64,000 nucleotides of DNA from Teredinibacter haidensis (GCF_014211975.1 NZ_CP060084.1:1116001-1180000); one strand, 5' to 3'. Shown: positions 44,296-54,446, counted from the stretch's first letter. Program-made: numbers and translations. The notes: generated from the letters alone by a model not told the origin.

Positions 44296-45070
44296 AACCC
44301 TTCTCCGGCATCTGCCAGGCTTGTTTCCAATTGAGTATAGGAATAGTGAGATTGTCTGATTCAACAGTCCTTACGGCCAAGGGTATCTCAGCGGCGGACT
44401 GTGGGTTGGCACCGACTGCTTTAGACAGTGCGTGTTCAAAGTTGTGGCGCGATATTTCGATTGCACCAAATGAGGCGAGGTACTCGCTTTGGATCTGGCA
44501 ATCGATCAACTCAAACTGCCATTGATTTAATTGTTGCGCCAACGTGGAAAACGCTATTTTCGAAGCACCGCTAACCACGCTGTACATGGATTCACCGAAG
44601 TAGGCGCGTCCCAGTGCAACACCATAGAGTCCGCCCACCAGCTCATCGTCCTGCCAGGCTTCGACGGAATGAGCGATACCCAGAGCGTGCAGCTCTGAGT
44701 AGGCTTCGATCATTTCTTCAGTAATCCACGAGCCGTCCTGATCTTTACGAGTAACAGATCCGCACTGGCGCATAACCGTTTCAAACTCTTGGTCAATAGT
44801 AATTCGAAAGGGGTGTTTTCGAAGAAACTTTCGTAGAGACCTTCCGAAGTAGAGGTTCTTAGGTCGCAGTACCATGCGTGGATCGGGCGCCCACCAAAGC
44901 AGGGGCTGCCCTTCGCTGTACCAGGGGAATATACCGCGGGAATAGGCGCTTACCAGCCGTTGTGGGGTGAGGTCGCCACCGGCGGCCAGCAGGCCGTCGG
45001 GGTCTTTCAGGGCGCTAGATGTCGGTGGGAACCAGATTTCCTGCGTATCAAGCCAGTGTAATTGGCTCAT
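44273..45070 (-). CDS. aat: Leucyl/phenylalanyl-tRNA-protein transferase
   Basis: Adds Leu or Phe from tRNA to proteins with N-terminal Lys or Arg, feeding them to ClpS/ClpAP. 265 residues; conserved WFPP, GLLAAGGDLTPQRLVSAYSRGIFPW, WWAPDPRMVL and GVALGRAYFGESMYS are all visible. Second of the two aminoacyl-transferase genes beside clpS-clpA. Confidence 0.96.
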   Translation of the reverse strand: MSQLHWLDTQEIWFPPTSSALKDPDGLLAAGGDLTPQRLVSAYSRGIFPWYSEGQPLLWWAPDPRMVLRPKNLYFGRSLRKFLRKHPFRITIDQEFETVMRQCGSVTRKDQDGSWITEEMIEAYSELHALGIAHSVEAWQDDELVGGLYGVALGRAYFGESMYSVVSGASKIAFSTLAQQLNQWQFELIDCQIQSEYLASFGAIEISRHNFEHALSKAVGANPQSAAEIPLAVRTVESDNLTIPILNWKQAWQMPEKGYDGSDQT

Positions 45071-45113
45071 ATCCAGCTCCCGGGCAACGTAACGCTTGCA
45101 TGATGAGGGTCAA

Positions 45114-46061
45114 TTACAGATTGTCCAGATACTTTTCGGCATCCAGTGCGGCCATACAGCCAGCACCGGCGGAGGTAACTGCTTGACGATAAACGTGGTC
45201 GGCAACGTCACCTGCCGCGAAAACGCCTGGTATATTGGTCGAAGTGGCTTCGCCCTCGAGGCCGCTTTTGATTTTGATGTAGCCGTTGTGCATATCCAGT
45301 TGCTCGGCAAAAATATCGGTATTGGGTTTGTGGCCGATAGCGATAAATACACCGCTCACATCGATATCCTGTGTGCTGTTATCAACAGTCGATTTTAAAC
45401 GCAGGCCGTTCACGCCCGCATCGTCACCCAAAACTTCGTCCAGAGTGCTGTTCCACATGATCGTGACGTTGCCGTTTTTAGCTTTTTCAAGAATGCGATC
45501 TTGCAGAATTTTTTCGGAACGCAGGGCATCACGGCGATGAACCAACACGACCTCTTTGGCGATATTGGCCAGGTAGAGTGCCTCTTCAACGGCGGTATTG
45601 CCACCGCCGATAACGGCGACTTTCTGGTCACGGTAGAAGAAACCATCACAGGTGGCACAGGCGCTTACGCCCTTACCCTGGAAAGCCTCTTCGGAAGGAA
45701 GGCCAAGGTATTGGGCGGAGGCGCCCGTCGCAATGATCAACGCATCACAGGTATAGGTTTCACTGCCTATCAGCTTTTTGGGGGTGCTGTTCAGATCACA
45801 TTCATGGATATGGTCGAAAATAATATCCGTGTCGAAACGTTCCGCGTGTTGTTGCATATTCACCATTAAATCTGGGCCCTGCAGGTCGGATGGGCCGCCT
45901 GGCCAGTTTTCAACTTCGGTGGTGGTGGTCAATTGGCCACCTTGCTGCATGCCGGTGATGACGACCGGCTTAAGATTCGCGCGCGCTGCATAAATGGCCG
46001 CGGTATAACCCGCTGGGCCGGAGCCGAGAATAATCAATGGAAAATGCTTCGCGTCGCTCAT
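45114..46061 (-). CDS. trxB: Thioredoxin reductase
   Basis: NADPH-dependent flavoenzyme reducing thioredoxin. 315 residues. FAD site GSGPAGYTAAIYAARA, redox pair in SACATCDGFFY, NADPH site GGGNTAVEEALYLA, C-terminal FAD site GVFAAGDVAD. I start at the ATG at 46061 (MSDAKHFPLIILG); the longer reading adds a non-family leader. Divergent from ftsK. Confidence 0.97.
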   Translation of the reverse strand: MSDAKHFPLIILGSGPAGYTAAIYAARANLKPVVITGMQQGGQLTTTTEVENWPGGPSDLQGPDLMVNMQQHAERFDTDIIFDHIHECDLNSTPKKLIGSETYTCDALIIATGASAQYLGLPSEEAFQGKGVSACATCDGFFYRDQKVAVIGGGNTAVEEALYLANIAKEVVLVHRRDALRSEKILQDRILEKAKNGNVTIMWNSTLDEVLGDDAGVNGLRLKSTVDNSTQDIDVSGVFIAIGHKPNTDIFAEQLDMHNGYIKIKSGLEGEATSTNIPGVFAAGDVADHVYRQAVTSAGAGCMAALDAEKYLDNL

Positions 46062-46259
46062 AATTCGTTCTTCCTGTTGTTGAATGCTAATAATGGAGAA
46101 ATTTTGAAAGGCTGGATAGTAGAATATCAAGGGAATCCCAGCTATTCCGTCGCCTTTATATTGATCATAGCTAAAACTAATACAATTCGTTGGTGTCGAT
46201 ATAACGATATAAATAAAGAAGGTACAATAGCGTAAATTATAACGTAATCGAGTTCCATT

Positions 46260-48608
46260 TTGAGTAAAGCAGAAGTGAATACAGGCGGTATAGTTGTTGA
46301 AAAAACAACCGCTGTCGCGCGAATACTACGGGAAGGGGTGTTGATCGGCTTGATGCTCGCTTGTGCGTTTATTGCGCTGGCGCTATTGACCTATTCCAAC
46401 AGCGACCCGGGCTGGTCCAAAACCGGCAATGGGGGTGCTATCGAAAATGCTGGCGGCACTGCGGGAGCTTGGCTGGCCGATGTGTTTTTTTCACTGTTCG
46501 GTAATATTGCATATCTATTTCCTGGTTTACTGGCTTATCAAGTGATTGTGCAATTGCGTGAGCGTAATGGCTTTCAATTTGATTGGGTAATACTGCTGTT
46601 GCGTTTGGTGGGCTTTGTTCTGGTTATGGTTGCGGCTACCGGTATTGCCGTTATGCAGTACGGAATGGATAGCGCGCTTCTGCCATTCTCGGCCGGAGGG
46701 TACCTTGGCCTAAGTACTGCCATGTCGGTAAACAATACCTTCGGCTATATGGGTGGCAGTATGTTGCTGCTGGCTTTGATGTTGTTTGGCCTAACCATTT
46801 TTATCGACATCTCCTGGTTTGCCGTTATGGATGCATTGGGTAACGGCGTATTAAAAATGATCGCCTGGGTGAAAAGTCGTTTTGTGCAATGGCGGCAGGG
46901 AGCTGAAGAGCGCAAAAATGCCAGGCTTGCGGTTAAAGAACGCCGCGAAGCTGCAAAAATTCATATCGAAAAAGAGAGAATACGTACACCGCCGAAAATC
47001 ACTCCGCCGAAACAAGCCAAACCTCAGGTTAGTGTTCGGGCGCAAAAAGAAAAGCAACAAACCTTGCAGTTTGATGATTCTCCACCAGTAGGGGAGTTAC
47101 CTCCGGTTAGCCTGTTGGATCCGGCCGATAAAAAAAGTGATAAGGGCTATTCCGAAGAATCGCTGGAAGCAATGTCGCGTTTGCTAGAGTTTAAATTAAA
47201 AGATTTTAATGTGATTGCTGAGGTTGTTGCTGTACTGCCTGGGCCCGTGGTGACTCGCTTCGAAATTCAACCTGCGCCGGGCGTTAAAGTGAGCAAAATC
47301 ACTAACCTTGCAAAAGATCTTGCGCGTTCGCTAGCCGTAAGCAGTGTGCGTGTAGTCGAAGTTATTCAGGGGAAGTCTGTTGTCGGTATAGAAATCCCTA
47401 ACGAATATCGTGAAATGGTTCGGCTGAGTGAAGTTATTAGCTCGACTACTTTTGAAAATTCCAAATCTGCTTTAACTCTCGCGCTGGGACACGATATTTC
47501 AGGCGAAGCCATCATTGCTGATCTGGCAAAAATGCCTCACCTGCTGGTGGCGGGAACCACCGGTTCGGGTAAATCTGTTGGCGTTAACTCCATGCTGGTG
47601 AGCATGTTATATAAATCGACTCCGGACGAAGTGCGGTTGATTTTGGTCGACCCTAAAATGCTGGAGCTTTCGGTTTACGATGGTATTCCGCACCTATTAA
47701 CGCCGGTTATTACCGATATGAAAGATGCTGCCACAGGCCTGCGTTGGTGTGTGGGTGAAATGGAGCGTCGTTATAAATTAATGGCGGCCATGGGTGTGCG
47801 TAATATTACCGGCTACAACAAAAAAGTACGCGATGCAGAAAAGGCTGGTGAGCCCATTCCCGATCCGCTGTGGGCACCGGAAGACGATGGTGTTATTGAG
47901 TTGGAAAATGCCACCGCCCCTAATTTAACCACCATGCCGTTTATCGTGGTTGTGATTGATGAATTTGCCGATATGATGATGATCGTCGGCAAAAAAGTGG
48001 AGCAGCTTATTGCCCGTATTGCACAGAAGGCCCGTGCTGCGGGTATTCATATGATACTGGCAACTCAGCGCCCCTCTGTGGATGTTATTACGGGTTTGAT
48101 TAAAGCCAACGTGCCCACACGTATGGCCTTTCAGGTTTCGTCTAAAGTGGATTCTCGTACTATCCTTGACCAGGGCGGTGCCGAGCAATTGCTCGGTCAT
48201 GGCGATATGCTTTTCCTTCCTCCTGGCACATCGGTAACCGTGCGAGTTCACGGCGCCTTTATTGACGATCACGAAGTACACAACGTGGTTGCCGATTGGA
48301 AAAAACGTGGAGGGCCGGACTACCTGGAAGATATTCTAAGTGAGCAGGTTGCGAGTATACCGATTCCTGGTTTTGCTACCGAGGGTGAAGATGGCGATAA
48401 AGCAGAATCCGATCCCTTATACGATGAAGCCGTCGCCTTTATTACAGAATCCCGCAAGGCCAGTATTTCCTCGGTGCAAAGAAAATTGCGCATAGGCTAC
48501 AACCGCGCCGCGCGCTTAATAGAAGAGATGGAACTCGCGGGTGTTGTCAGTGAAATGGGTACCAATGGTATGCGCGAAGTGCTAGCACCGCCGCCGCCAA
48601 AACACTAA
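46260..48608 (+). CDS. ftsK: DNA translocase FtsK
   Basis: Septum-anchored DNA pump that clears the chromosome terminus and activates XerCD. 782 residues: four N-terminal membrane helices (to about residue 190), a short charged linker (only ~120 residues), then the motor with Walker A GTTGSGKSVGVN and Walker B VVIDEFADMMM, and the C-terminal gamma winged helix (RKLRIGYNRAARLIEEME) that reads KOPS. Start is TTG at 46260; an in-frame stop lies 15 bp upstream. Confidence 0.95.
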   Translation: MSKAEVNTGGIVVEKTTAVARILREGVLIGLMLACAFIALALLTYSNSDPGWSKTGNGGAIENAGGTAGAWLADVFFSLFGNIAYLFPGLLAYQVIVQLRERNGFQFDWVILLLRLVGFVLVMVAATGIAVMQYGMDSALLPFSAGGYLGLSTAMSVNNTFGYMGGSMLLLALMLFGLTIFIDISWFAVMDALGNGVLKMIAWVKSRFVQWRQGAEERKNARLAVKERREAAKIHIEKERIRTPPKITPPKQAKPQVSVRAQKEKQQTLQFDDSPPVGELPPVSLLDPADKKSDKGYSEESLEAMSRLLEFKLKDFNVIAEVVAVLPGPVVTRFEIQPAPGVKVSKITNLAKDLARSLAVSSVRVVEVIQGKSVVGIEIPNEYREMVRLSEVISSTTFENSKSALTLALGHDISGEAIIADLAKMPHLLVAGTTGSGKSVGVNSMLVSMLYKSTPDEVRLILVDPKMLELSVYDGIPHLLTPVITDMKDAATGLRWCVGEMERRYKLMAAMGVRNITGYNKKVRDAEKAGEPIPDPLWAPEDDGVIELENATAPNLTTMPFIVVVIDEFADMMMIVGKKVEQLIARIAQKARAAGIHMILATQRPSVDVITGLIKANVPTRMAFQVSSKVDSRTILDQGGAEQLLGHGDMLFLPPGTSVTVRVHGAFIDDHEVHNVVADWKKRGGPDYLEDILSEQVASIPIPGFATEGEDGDKAESDPLYDEAVAFITESRKASISSVQRKLRIGYNRAARLIEEMELAGVVSEMGTNGMREVLAPPPPKH

Positions 48609-48620
48609 AAAGACTTTATT

Positions 48621-49241
48621 ATGACTATGATCAAAACCGTTTTTTATTTTTTATTTTTTATTTCTTTGCCTGCACTGGCTCAACCCGAGCAGGAACTGAG
48701 TGAAAAGTTAAAGGCGATTAAAACCTTTAGTGCCGAATTTACCCAGCAGTTAACCGATCCTTCCGGTGACGAAATCCAGACCACCCAGGGTAACGTTATG
48801 GTTAAAAGCCCGGGTTTATTTCACTGGCAAGTCAACCCGCCCTATGAACAACTGGTTGTTGCGAATCAGCAATTTCTGTGGGTGTACGATGCCGATCTAG
48901 AGCAGGTAACCGTTTCCGATAGAAAAACCCTGGACAATAGCCCTGCTCAAATTCTGAGTGGTGATTTTTCAAGCTTAGGGGAACAGTACGAGGTGACGGT
49001 TGAGACAGCCGATGCGGTTACTCGATACACAATGAAAGCACTGGATAAAGCGGTCTCTACGTTTACGCAGTTAGAGTTTACGTTCGATAAAAAGAACACT
49101 TTGCAATCGATGATTCTGGTCGACAAACTCAGCCAGATTACCGCTGTAACGTTTAAGAAACAGAACATCAATAGCGAGATATCTAACAGCCTATTCGATT
49201 TTATTGCCCCAGAGGGCGTAGATATTATTGCCAATCACTAA
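48621..49241 (+). CDS. lolA: Outer-membrane lipoprotein carrier LolA
   Basis: Periplasmic chaperone that ferries lipoproteins from LolCDE to LolB. 206 residues with a signal peptide (FYFLFFISLPALAQ, cleavage about residue 21). Family marks: IKTFSAEFTQQL, GNVMVKSPGLFHWQVNPPYEQLVV and FLWVYDADLEQVTV. 12 bp after ftsK. Confidence 0.95.
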   Translation: MTMIKTVFYFLFFISLPALAQPEQELSEKLKAIKTFSAEFTQQLTDPSGDEIQTTQGNVMVKSPGLFHWQVNPPYEQLVVANQQFLWVYDADLEQVTVSDRKTLDNSPAQILSGDFSSLGEQYEVTVETADAVTRYTMKALDKAVSTFTQLEFTFDKKNTLQSMILVDKLSQITAVTFKKQNINSEISNSLFDFIAPEGVDIIANH

Positions 49242-49284
49242 CCAGTGTTTGAGCACCGCGCAGCCCAGCCCAACATCGCCAATA

Positions 49285-50616
49285 ATGACTAACGATCTTT
49301 TTACTACATCGCAACCTGCAATGGATCAGCACCAGCCGCTGGCGGCTCGCATGCGTCCGCGAAAATTGATGGAATACTTGGGCCAGGAGCATGTTCTTGG
49401 CAAGGGCAAACCGCTAAGGCTTGCACTCGAACAGGGCCAGGTACACTCGATGATTCTTTGGGGGCCACCGGGAATTGGCAAAACATCATTGGCGAAATTG
49501 CTGGCGAACGAGATCAAGGCTCATTTTCTCTCCATTTCTGCTGTTCTGGCGGGAGTGAAAGATATTCGTGCAGCCGTTACCGAGGCTCAGCAGCAGCGCC
49601 AAGCTTATCAGCGCCAGACAATATTGTTCGTAGATGAAGTCCACCGTTTCAATAAGTCCCAGCAGGACGCATTTCTTCCTTACGTGGAAGACGGTACGTT
49701 GATCTTTGTCGGAGCAACAACAGAAAATCCATCCTTTGAAGTGAACAATGCACTGCTATCCCGTTGTCGCGTCTATGTGCTAAAGAGCTTCACTGAAGTA
49801 CAGCTGTCGCAATTACTACATCGCGCATTGACGATCGAAAACGGCTTGGGTGCCAAGGGCCTTACCCTGGCTGAAGGTGTGGAAGCCTTGCTGGTGGCTG
49901 CCGCCGACGGCGACGCCCGGCGCATCCTCAATTTGCTGGAGATATCCAGTGATTTAACCGAAGACGGCGAAGCTATTTCTCTTGATGTGGTCTCGCAGGT
50001 TCTTACCGGTGATGTACGACGCTTCGATAAGGGGGGCGATCTGTTTTATGAGCAGATTTCAGCACTGCATAAATCTGTTCGCGGTTCCGACCCAGATGCA
50101 GCCCTTTACTGGTTTATGCGGATGCTCGACGGCGGCTGTGACCCGCTGTATATTGCCCGCCGGGTGGTAAGAATGGCGAGTGAGGATATCGGCAACGCCG
50201 ATCCCAGGGGGTTGCAGATCGCCCTTAATGCCTGGGATGTTCAGGAGCGCCTAGGTAGTCCCGAAGGGGAGTTGGCTATTGCTCAGGCCGTTGTTTATTT
50301 GGCCTCCGCAGCGAAAAGCAACGCCGTGTATAATGCTTTTAAATCCGTGCGCGCCGATGTGCAAAAACTGCCCAGCTACGATGTGCCCATGCACCTGCGA
50401 AACGCACCGACAAGTTTGATGAAGGATATGGATTACGGCGGTGGTTATCGTTACGCTCACGACGAGCCCGAGGCCTTTGCAGCAGGGGAAAAATATTTCC
50501 CGGACGAAATGGATACACAGCATTATTATCAACCTGTAGAGCGCGGTTTGGAAATCAAAATTGCAGAGAAATTACAACGGCTTCGAAGGTTAAACGAAGC
50601 TGGTAATAAAGAGTAA
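49285..50616 (+). CDS. rarA: Replication-associated recombination protein RarA (MgsA)
   Basis: AAA+ ATPase acting at stalled replication forks. 443 residues; PLAARMRPRKLMEYLGQEHVLG, Walker A WGPPGIGKTSLA and Walker B ILFVDEVHRFNKSQQDAFLP, then a tetramerisation C-terminal domain with RMASEDIGNADP. The ATG at 49285 gives a family-like N-terminus. Confidence 0.96.
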   Translation: MTNDLFTTSQPAMDQHQPLAARMRPRKLMEYLGQEHVLGKGKPLRLALEQGQVHSMILWGPPGIGKTSLAKLLANEIKAHFLSISAVLAGVKDIRAAVTEAQQQRQAYQRQTILFVDEVHRFNKSQQDAFLPYVEDGTLIFVGATTENPSFEVNNALLSRCRVYVLKSFTEVQLSQLLHRALTIENGLGAKGLTLAEGVEALLVAAADGDARRILNLLEISSDLTEDGEAISLDVVSQVLTGDVRRFDKGGDLFYEQISALHKSVRGSDPDAALYWFMRMLDGGCDPLYIARRVVRMASEDIGNADPRGLQIALNAWDVQERLGSPEGELAIAQAVVYLASAAKSNAVYNAFKSVRADVQKLPSYDVPMHLRNAPTSLMKDMDYGGGYRYAHDEPEAFAAGEKYFPDEMDTQHYYQPVERGLEIKIAEKLQRLRRLNEAGNKE

Positions 50617-50852
50617 ATGAACTCCGAGTTTTTCATTTGAGAGATAGTTACGAGAGTGAAACGCGGATTTATCGCAGCGCTGCGCAGGGCTAAGCCCAGA
50701 ATGGTTGGCTTTTGGGGCGAGACGTTCGTAATCGTATAAATGCACCCGTGTTGCTCTGTCAGTTTATCTCTGAATTGACGGTTTCGAGAGTTTTTGTGTT
50801 AAACCATACTTCAATCCATGCGGATTATTTATAAAAACTAAGAGTAAATTAT

Positions 50853-51224
50853 ATGCTTTGGTTAGCAGTTGCATTAGGCGGTGCCTTGGGGGCGATAGGG
50901 CGCTATGGGGTATCGGTTGCCTTGGCACCACAGCATATTAAATTCCCCGTTGCCACGTTAACGGTGAATATCCTCGGCTCCTTAATGATGGGCATTTTTT
51001 ATGTGTTGATTGTCGAAAAAGCCATGCTGTCACAGGAGTGGCGGCACGTTATTATGATCGGCTTTCTCGGTGCTTTTACCACATTCTCAACCTTTTCCAT
51101 TGAAACTTTGCACTTGTTCCAAGCAGGGCACTGGCAAACCGCTGTAATCTACCTGGGCTTGAGCTTAATGCTCTGTGTTCTAGCTGTTTATTTAGGTATT
51201 ACGATCACTGACTCATTACTGTAA
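50853..51224 (+). CDS. crcB: Fluoride exporter CrcB/Fluc
   Basis: 123 residues, four membrane helices, dual-topology dimeric fluoride channel. GGALGAIGRYG, NILGSLMMG and GFLGAFTTFSTFS are the family's fluoride-pore motifs. No fluoride riboswitch was recognised in the 236 bp upstream. serS follows after 11 bp. Confidence 0.96.
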   Translation: MLWLAVALGGALGAIGRYGVSVALAPQHIKFPVATLTVNILGSLMMGIFYVLIVEKAMLSQEWRHVIMIGFLGAFTTFSTFSIETLHLFQAGHWQTAVIYLGLSLMLCVLAVYLGITITDSLL

Positions 51225-51235
51225 TTGGGAAAATC

Positions 51236-52516
51236 ATGTTAGATCCAAAATTAATTCGCACACAATTAACCGATGTTGCCGAAGGCCTGAAAAAGCGTGG
51301 CTTTACGCTGGATGTCGACAAAATTCAAGCACTGGAAGAAGCACGCAAAGTCGTGCAGGTGGAATGCGAAAGTTTACAGCAGGAGCGCAATGCAAAATCT
51401 AAGGGAATTGGTAAAGCTAAAGCTGCTGGAGACGATATTGCTCCACTGTTAAAAGAAGTGGAAAACCTTAAGGGTGCGTTAACAGAGTCTGAGAAAAAAT
51501 TGGGTGCAGTACAGTCAGAGCTGGACGATATTATTTCCAGTATTCCCAACCTGCTGGCCGATGACGTGCCGGAAGGAAAAAGTGAAGACGATAACGTAGA
51601 AGTAAGTCAGTGGGGCGAGCCACGCACTTTCGATTTTGAAATCAAAGACCATGTCGATGTTGGTGCTGCTGCGGGCGGCTTGGATTTTGAAACTGGCGGT
51701 AAAATTACCGGCTCTCGTTTCGCCGTGATGACCGGCTCTATCGCCCGCATGCATCGCGCTCTAATTCAGCTAATGCTTAACACCCATACCGGCGCCCACG
51801 GCTACGAAGAAATTTACGTTCCCTACATCGTTAATAAAGAGTCTCTCTACGGTACCGGACAACTGCCAAAATTCGAGGAAGATCTGTTTAAATTGCGGGA
51901 TGACCGCGATTACTACCTGATCCCAACCGCAGAAGTTCCCGTTACCAATGTTATGCGCGGTGAAATTATCGACGAGAAAAAACTGCCGCTGAAATATGCT
52001 TGCCACACGCCGTGCTTCCGCTCTGAGGCGGGTAGCTATGGTCGCGATACGCGCGGTATGATTCGTCAGCACCAATTTGAAAAAGTTGAGCTGGTTCAGT
52101 TTGTAAAACCGGAAAACTCAACCCAGGCGCTGGAAGAGCTGACCGGCCACGCTGAAAATATTCTGCAGCTACTGGGGTTACCGTATCGAAAAGTCATACT
52201 CTGTGGTGGCGATGTAGGTTTCTCCTCCACTAAGACCTACGATCTGGAAGTCTGGTTGCCCTCGCAAAATACCTATCGGGAAATCTCCTCCTGCAGTTGT
52301 TTCGGCGAATTTCAGGCTCGCCGTATGAAGGCCCGCTTCCGCAATAGCGAAACCGGTAAACCGGAACTGCTGCACACCTTAAATGGTTCCGGTTTGGCCG
52401 TTGGTCGAACGCTGGTGGCGATTTTAGAAAACTACCAGCAGGCAGACGGTTCCATTGAGATCCCTGAAGCTTTGCGTGCTTATATGAATGGCGAAACAAC
52501 TATTTCTGCTGCTTAA
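51236..52516 (+). CDS. serS: Seryl-tRNA synthetase
   Basis: 426 residues. N-terminal coiled-coil arm (about 25-105) for tRNA binding, class II core with motif 2 FRSEAGSYGRDTRGMIRQHQFEKVEL and motif 3 LNGSGLAVGRTLVAILENYQ. Preceded by crcB and followed by a weak stem-loop and cysG. Confidence 0.98.
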   Translation: MLDPKLIRTQLTDVAEGLKKRGFTLDVDKIQALEEARKVVQVECESLQQERNAKSKGIGKAKAAGDDIAPLLKEVENLKGALTESEKKLGAVQSELDDIISSIPNLLADDVPEGKSEDDNVEVSQWGEPRTFDFEIKDHVDVGAAAGGLDFETGGKITGSRFAVMTGSIARMHRALIQLMLNTHTGAHGYEEIYVPYIVNKESLYGTGQLPKFEEDLFKLRDDRDYYLIPTAEVPVTNVMRGEIIDEKKLPLKYACHTPCFRSEAGSYGRDTRGMIRQHQFEKVELVQFVKPENSTQALEELTGHAENILQLLGLPYRKVILCGGDVGFSSTKTYDLEVWLPSQNTYREISSCSCFGEFQARRMKARFRNSETGKPELLHTLNGSGLAVGRTLVAILENYQQADGSIEIPEALRAYMNGETTISAA

Positions 52517-52525
52517 ACCACTTCC

Positions 52526-52550
52526 CGGGCGTTTTCATTGGCGCCCGTGT
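52526..52550 (+). terminator. Weak stem-loop after serS
   Basis: CGGGCG / CGCCCG with a 10-base loop followed by TGTTT, between serS and cysG. Short stem and poor T-tract; low confidence. Confidence 0.35.
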
Positions 52551-52585
52551 TTACCCTATCGCAATCGCCCTAGACGAAGGACTCC

Positions 52586-53980
52586 ATGGACTACCTGCCG
52601 CTATTTTTCGATGTAAAAAACAAACCCTGTCTTATTGTTGGCGGTGGCAGTATTGCGACTCGTAAGGCCAGGTTGTTGGCGAAGGCCGAAGCGGTGATTA
52701 TCGTTGTTGCGCCGAAAATCGAGGATGAATTGCAGCGGTTGGTTCAGCAAAGCGGCGGCGCCTGCTTTTTTGAAGGCTACCAACAGCGTTTTATCGAGAG
52801 CAAAGTACTGGTTATCTCCGCCACTGATAACCGCCAGTTAAACGAACAGGTATCGAAAGATTGTCAGCAGCGCAATCTGCCCGTAAATGTTGTGGATAGT
52901 CCGGATCTATGCAGTGTTATCACTCCCGCGATTGTCGATCGCAGCCCGCTTATTATTGGCATCTCCAGTGGTGGCGAAGCTCCGGTGCTGGCTCGGCGTA
53001 TCCGCTCCCATCTGGACGCCACACTTCCGGCGGCCTATGGCCAGCTCGCGCAGCTCGCCAGTCGCTTTCGAAATAAAGTCAAACAGGCATTTAGCGATGG
53101 TGAGCAGCGTCGACGTTTCTGGGAAAGTGTTATTAACGGTGATATTGCCGAGCAGGTGTTTTCCGGTAATACCGGAAAAGCAGAGCAGCTATTGGAAGAG
53201 CGCATCTCCCATTCCCAGTGCGACACCAGCGGTGAAGTCTACTTGGTTGGCGCCGGCCCCGGCGATCCTGATCTATTGACGTTTAAGGCGTTAAGACTGA
53301 TGCAGCAGGCCGAAGTCGTGCTCTACGATCGCCTAGTATCCGAACCCATCCTGGAGATGGTGAGGCGCGATGCCGAGCGAATCTACGTCGGTAAAAAACG
53401 CAGTGAACACAGCATGGCCCAGCAGGATATCAATCAGCTATTGCTCACACTGGCGCAGCAGGGCAAACGTGTATTGCGCTTGAAAGGTGGCGATCCCTTT
53501 ATCTTTGGCCGGGGGGGGGAAGAGATAGACTTGCTGGCGGAAAACAATATCCGGTTTCAAGTTGTTCCCGGCATTACCGCTGCCTCCGGTTGCGCAGCCT
53601 ATGCGGGCATTCCTCTTACCCACAGAGACCATTCTCAGTCGGTACGTTTTATTACTGGCCATTTGAAAGATGGAGACGTTAATTTTAACTGGCAGGAATT
53701 TGTCGATAGCCGCCAAACCCTTGTGTTCTATATGGGGCTGAAAGGTTTGGAGCAAATATGCACAAAATTGATCCAATACGGTAAGTCTGCAGATACGCCG
53801 GCTGCCCTGGTTGAAAGAGGAACCCTGCCGCAGCAGGTTGTACACAGCGGGACTTTAGCATCGCTACCCGCACTGATTGCTACCCGTGAAGTCCACGCGC
53901 CCACACTGCTCATTATTGGTGATGTGGTTAAATTGCAAGCAAAGCTGTCCTGGTATAAAAGCGACCAGTCATCGTCGTAA
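52586..53980 (+). CDS. cysG: Siroheme synthase CysG
   Basis: Trifunctional enzyme converting uroporphyrinogen III to siroheme. 464 residues: N-terminal precorrin-2 dehydrogenase/ferrochelatase with IVGGGSIATRKARLL and ISSGGEAPVLARRIR; C-terminal SUMT with LVGAGPGDPDLLTFKALR and LRLKGGDPFIFGRGGEE. Siroheme serves sulfite and nitrite reductases. Confidence 0.97.
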   Translation: MDYLPLFFDVKNKPCLIVGGGSIATRKARLLAKAEAVIIVVAPKIEDELQRLVQQSGGACFFEGYQQRFIESKVLVISATDNRQLNEQVSKDCQQRNLPVNVVDSPDLCSVITPAIVDRSPLIIGISSGGEAPVLARRIRSHLDATLPAAYGQLAQLASRFRNKVKQAFSDGEQRRRFWESVINGDIAEQVFSGNTGKAEQLLEERISHSQCDTSGEVYLVGAGPGDPDLLTFKALRLMQQAEVVLYDRLVSEPILEMVRRDAERIYVGKKRSEHSMAQQDINQLLLTLAQQGKRVLRLKGGDPFIFGRGGEEIDLLAENNIRFQVVPGITAASGCAAYAGIPLTHRDHSQSVRFITGHLKDGDVNFNWQEFVDSRQTLVFYMGLKGLEQICTKLIQYGKSADTPAALVERGTLPQQVVHSGTLASLPALIATREVHAPTLLIIGDVVKLQAKLSWYKSDQSSS

Positions 53981-54121
53981 CAGGGTAAAGCCCCCGAAAG
54001 ATTAAAGCAGTGAGCCGTTAAACTAAAACGAACTAAAGAACAGGCAAACTTCGCCGATAAAATGCTTACAGGGCACTTTTCTTAACAGAAAGAGCCGCAT
54101 GTTATTGGTTAAAGTTTGCAT

Positions 54122-54388
54122 ATGGTCGATTCAATAAAACCTACACACAGGCCCATTCCCGCCGGTTCAGCTACAAGACAGCAGAATGCACCCTCTGTTG
54201 CGCCTCATAGGGACGAGAAACAACCCAAATCCCCTTATCAACGACGGTTGAAGGATAAAGAGCGCCGTAGAGGGGCGGATCGTCGCAACAAAGAAAAGAA
54301 GGTTTCAAGAGCAATTTACGAGCTGCGATCCGGCAGAGATCGCCGTAAAAATGATAGAGGTCATCCATCTATTGAGATTGATGTTTGA
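54122..54388 (+). CDS. Small basic hypothetical protein
   Basis: 88 residues, not recognised. It has a proline/glutamine-rich first half and a strongly basic second half with two DRR-containing elements (RRGADRRNKEKK, RSGRDRRKNDRG) and an acidic/hydrophobic end (IEIDV). No signal peptide or membrane helix. The composition suggests RNA or DNA contact, but this is inference. Start could be the TTG 6 bp upstream. Lies alone between cysG and gor. Confidence 0.55.
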   Translation: MVDSIKPTHRPIPAGSATRQQNAPSVAPHRDEKQPKSPYQRRLKDKERRRGADRRNKEKKVSRAIYELRSGRDRRKNDRGHPSIEIDV

Positions 54389-54446
54389 AATAACCCCTCT
54401 ACCGCTTATATGCTAGCACCTGCAAAAAACATGGCAGGTAAACAGC

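Noticed and set aside
50617..50852. Fluoride riboswitch upstream of crcB
   Set aside because: The conserved GG-GATGG core and the CTGATG pseudoknot segment of the crcB motif are not found.
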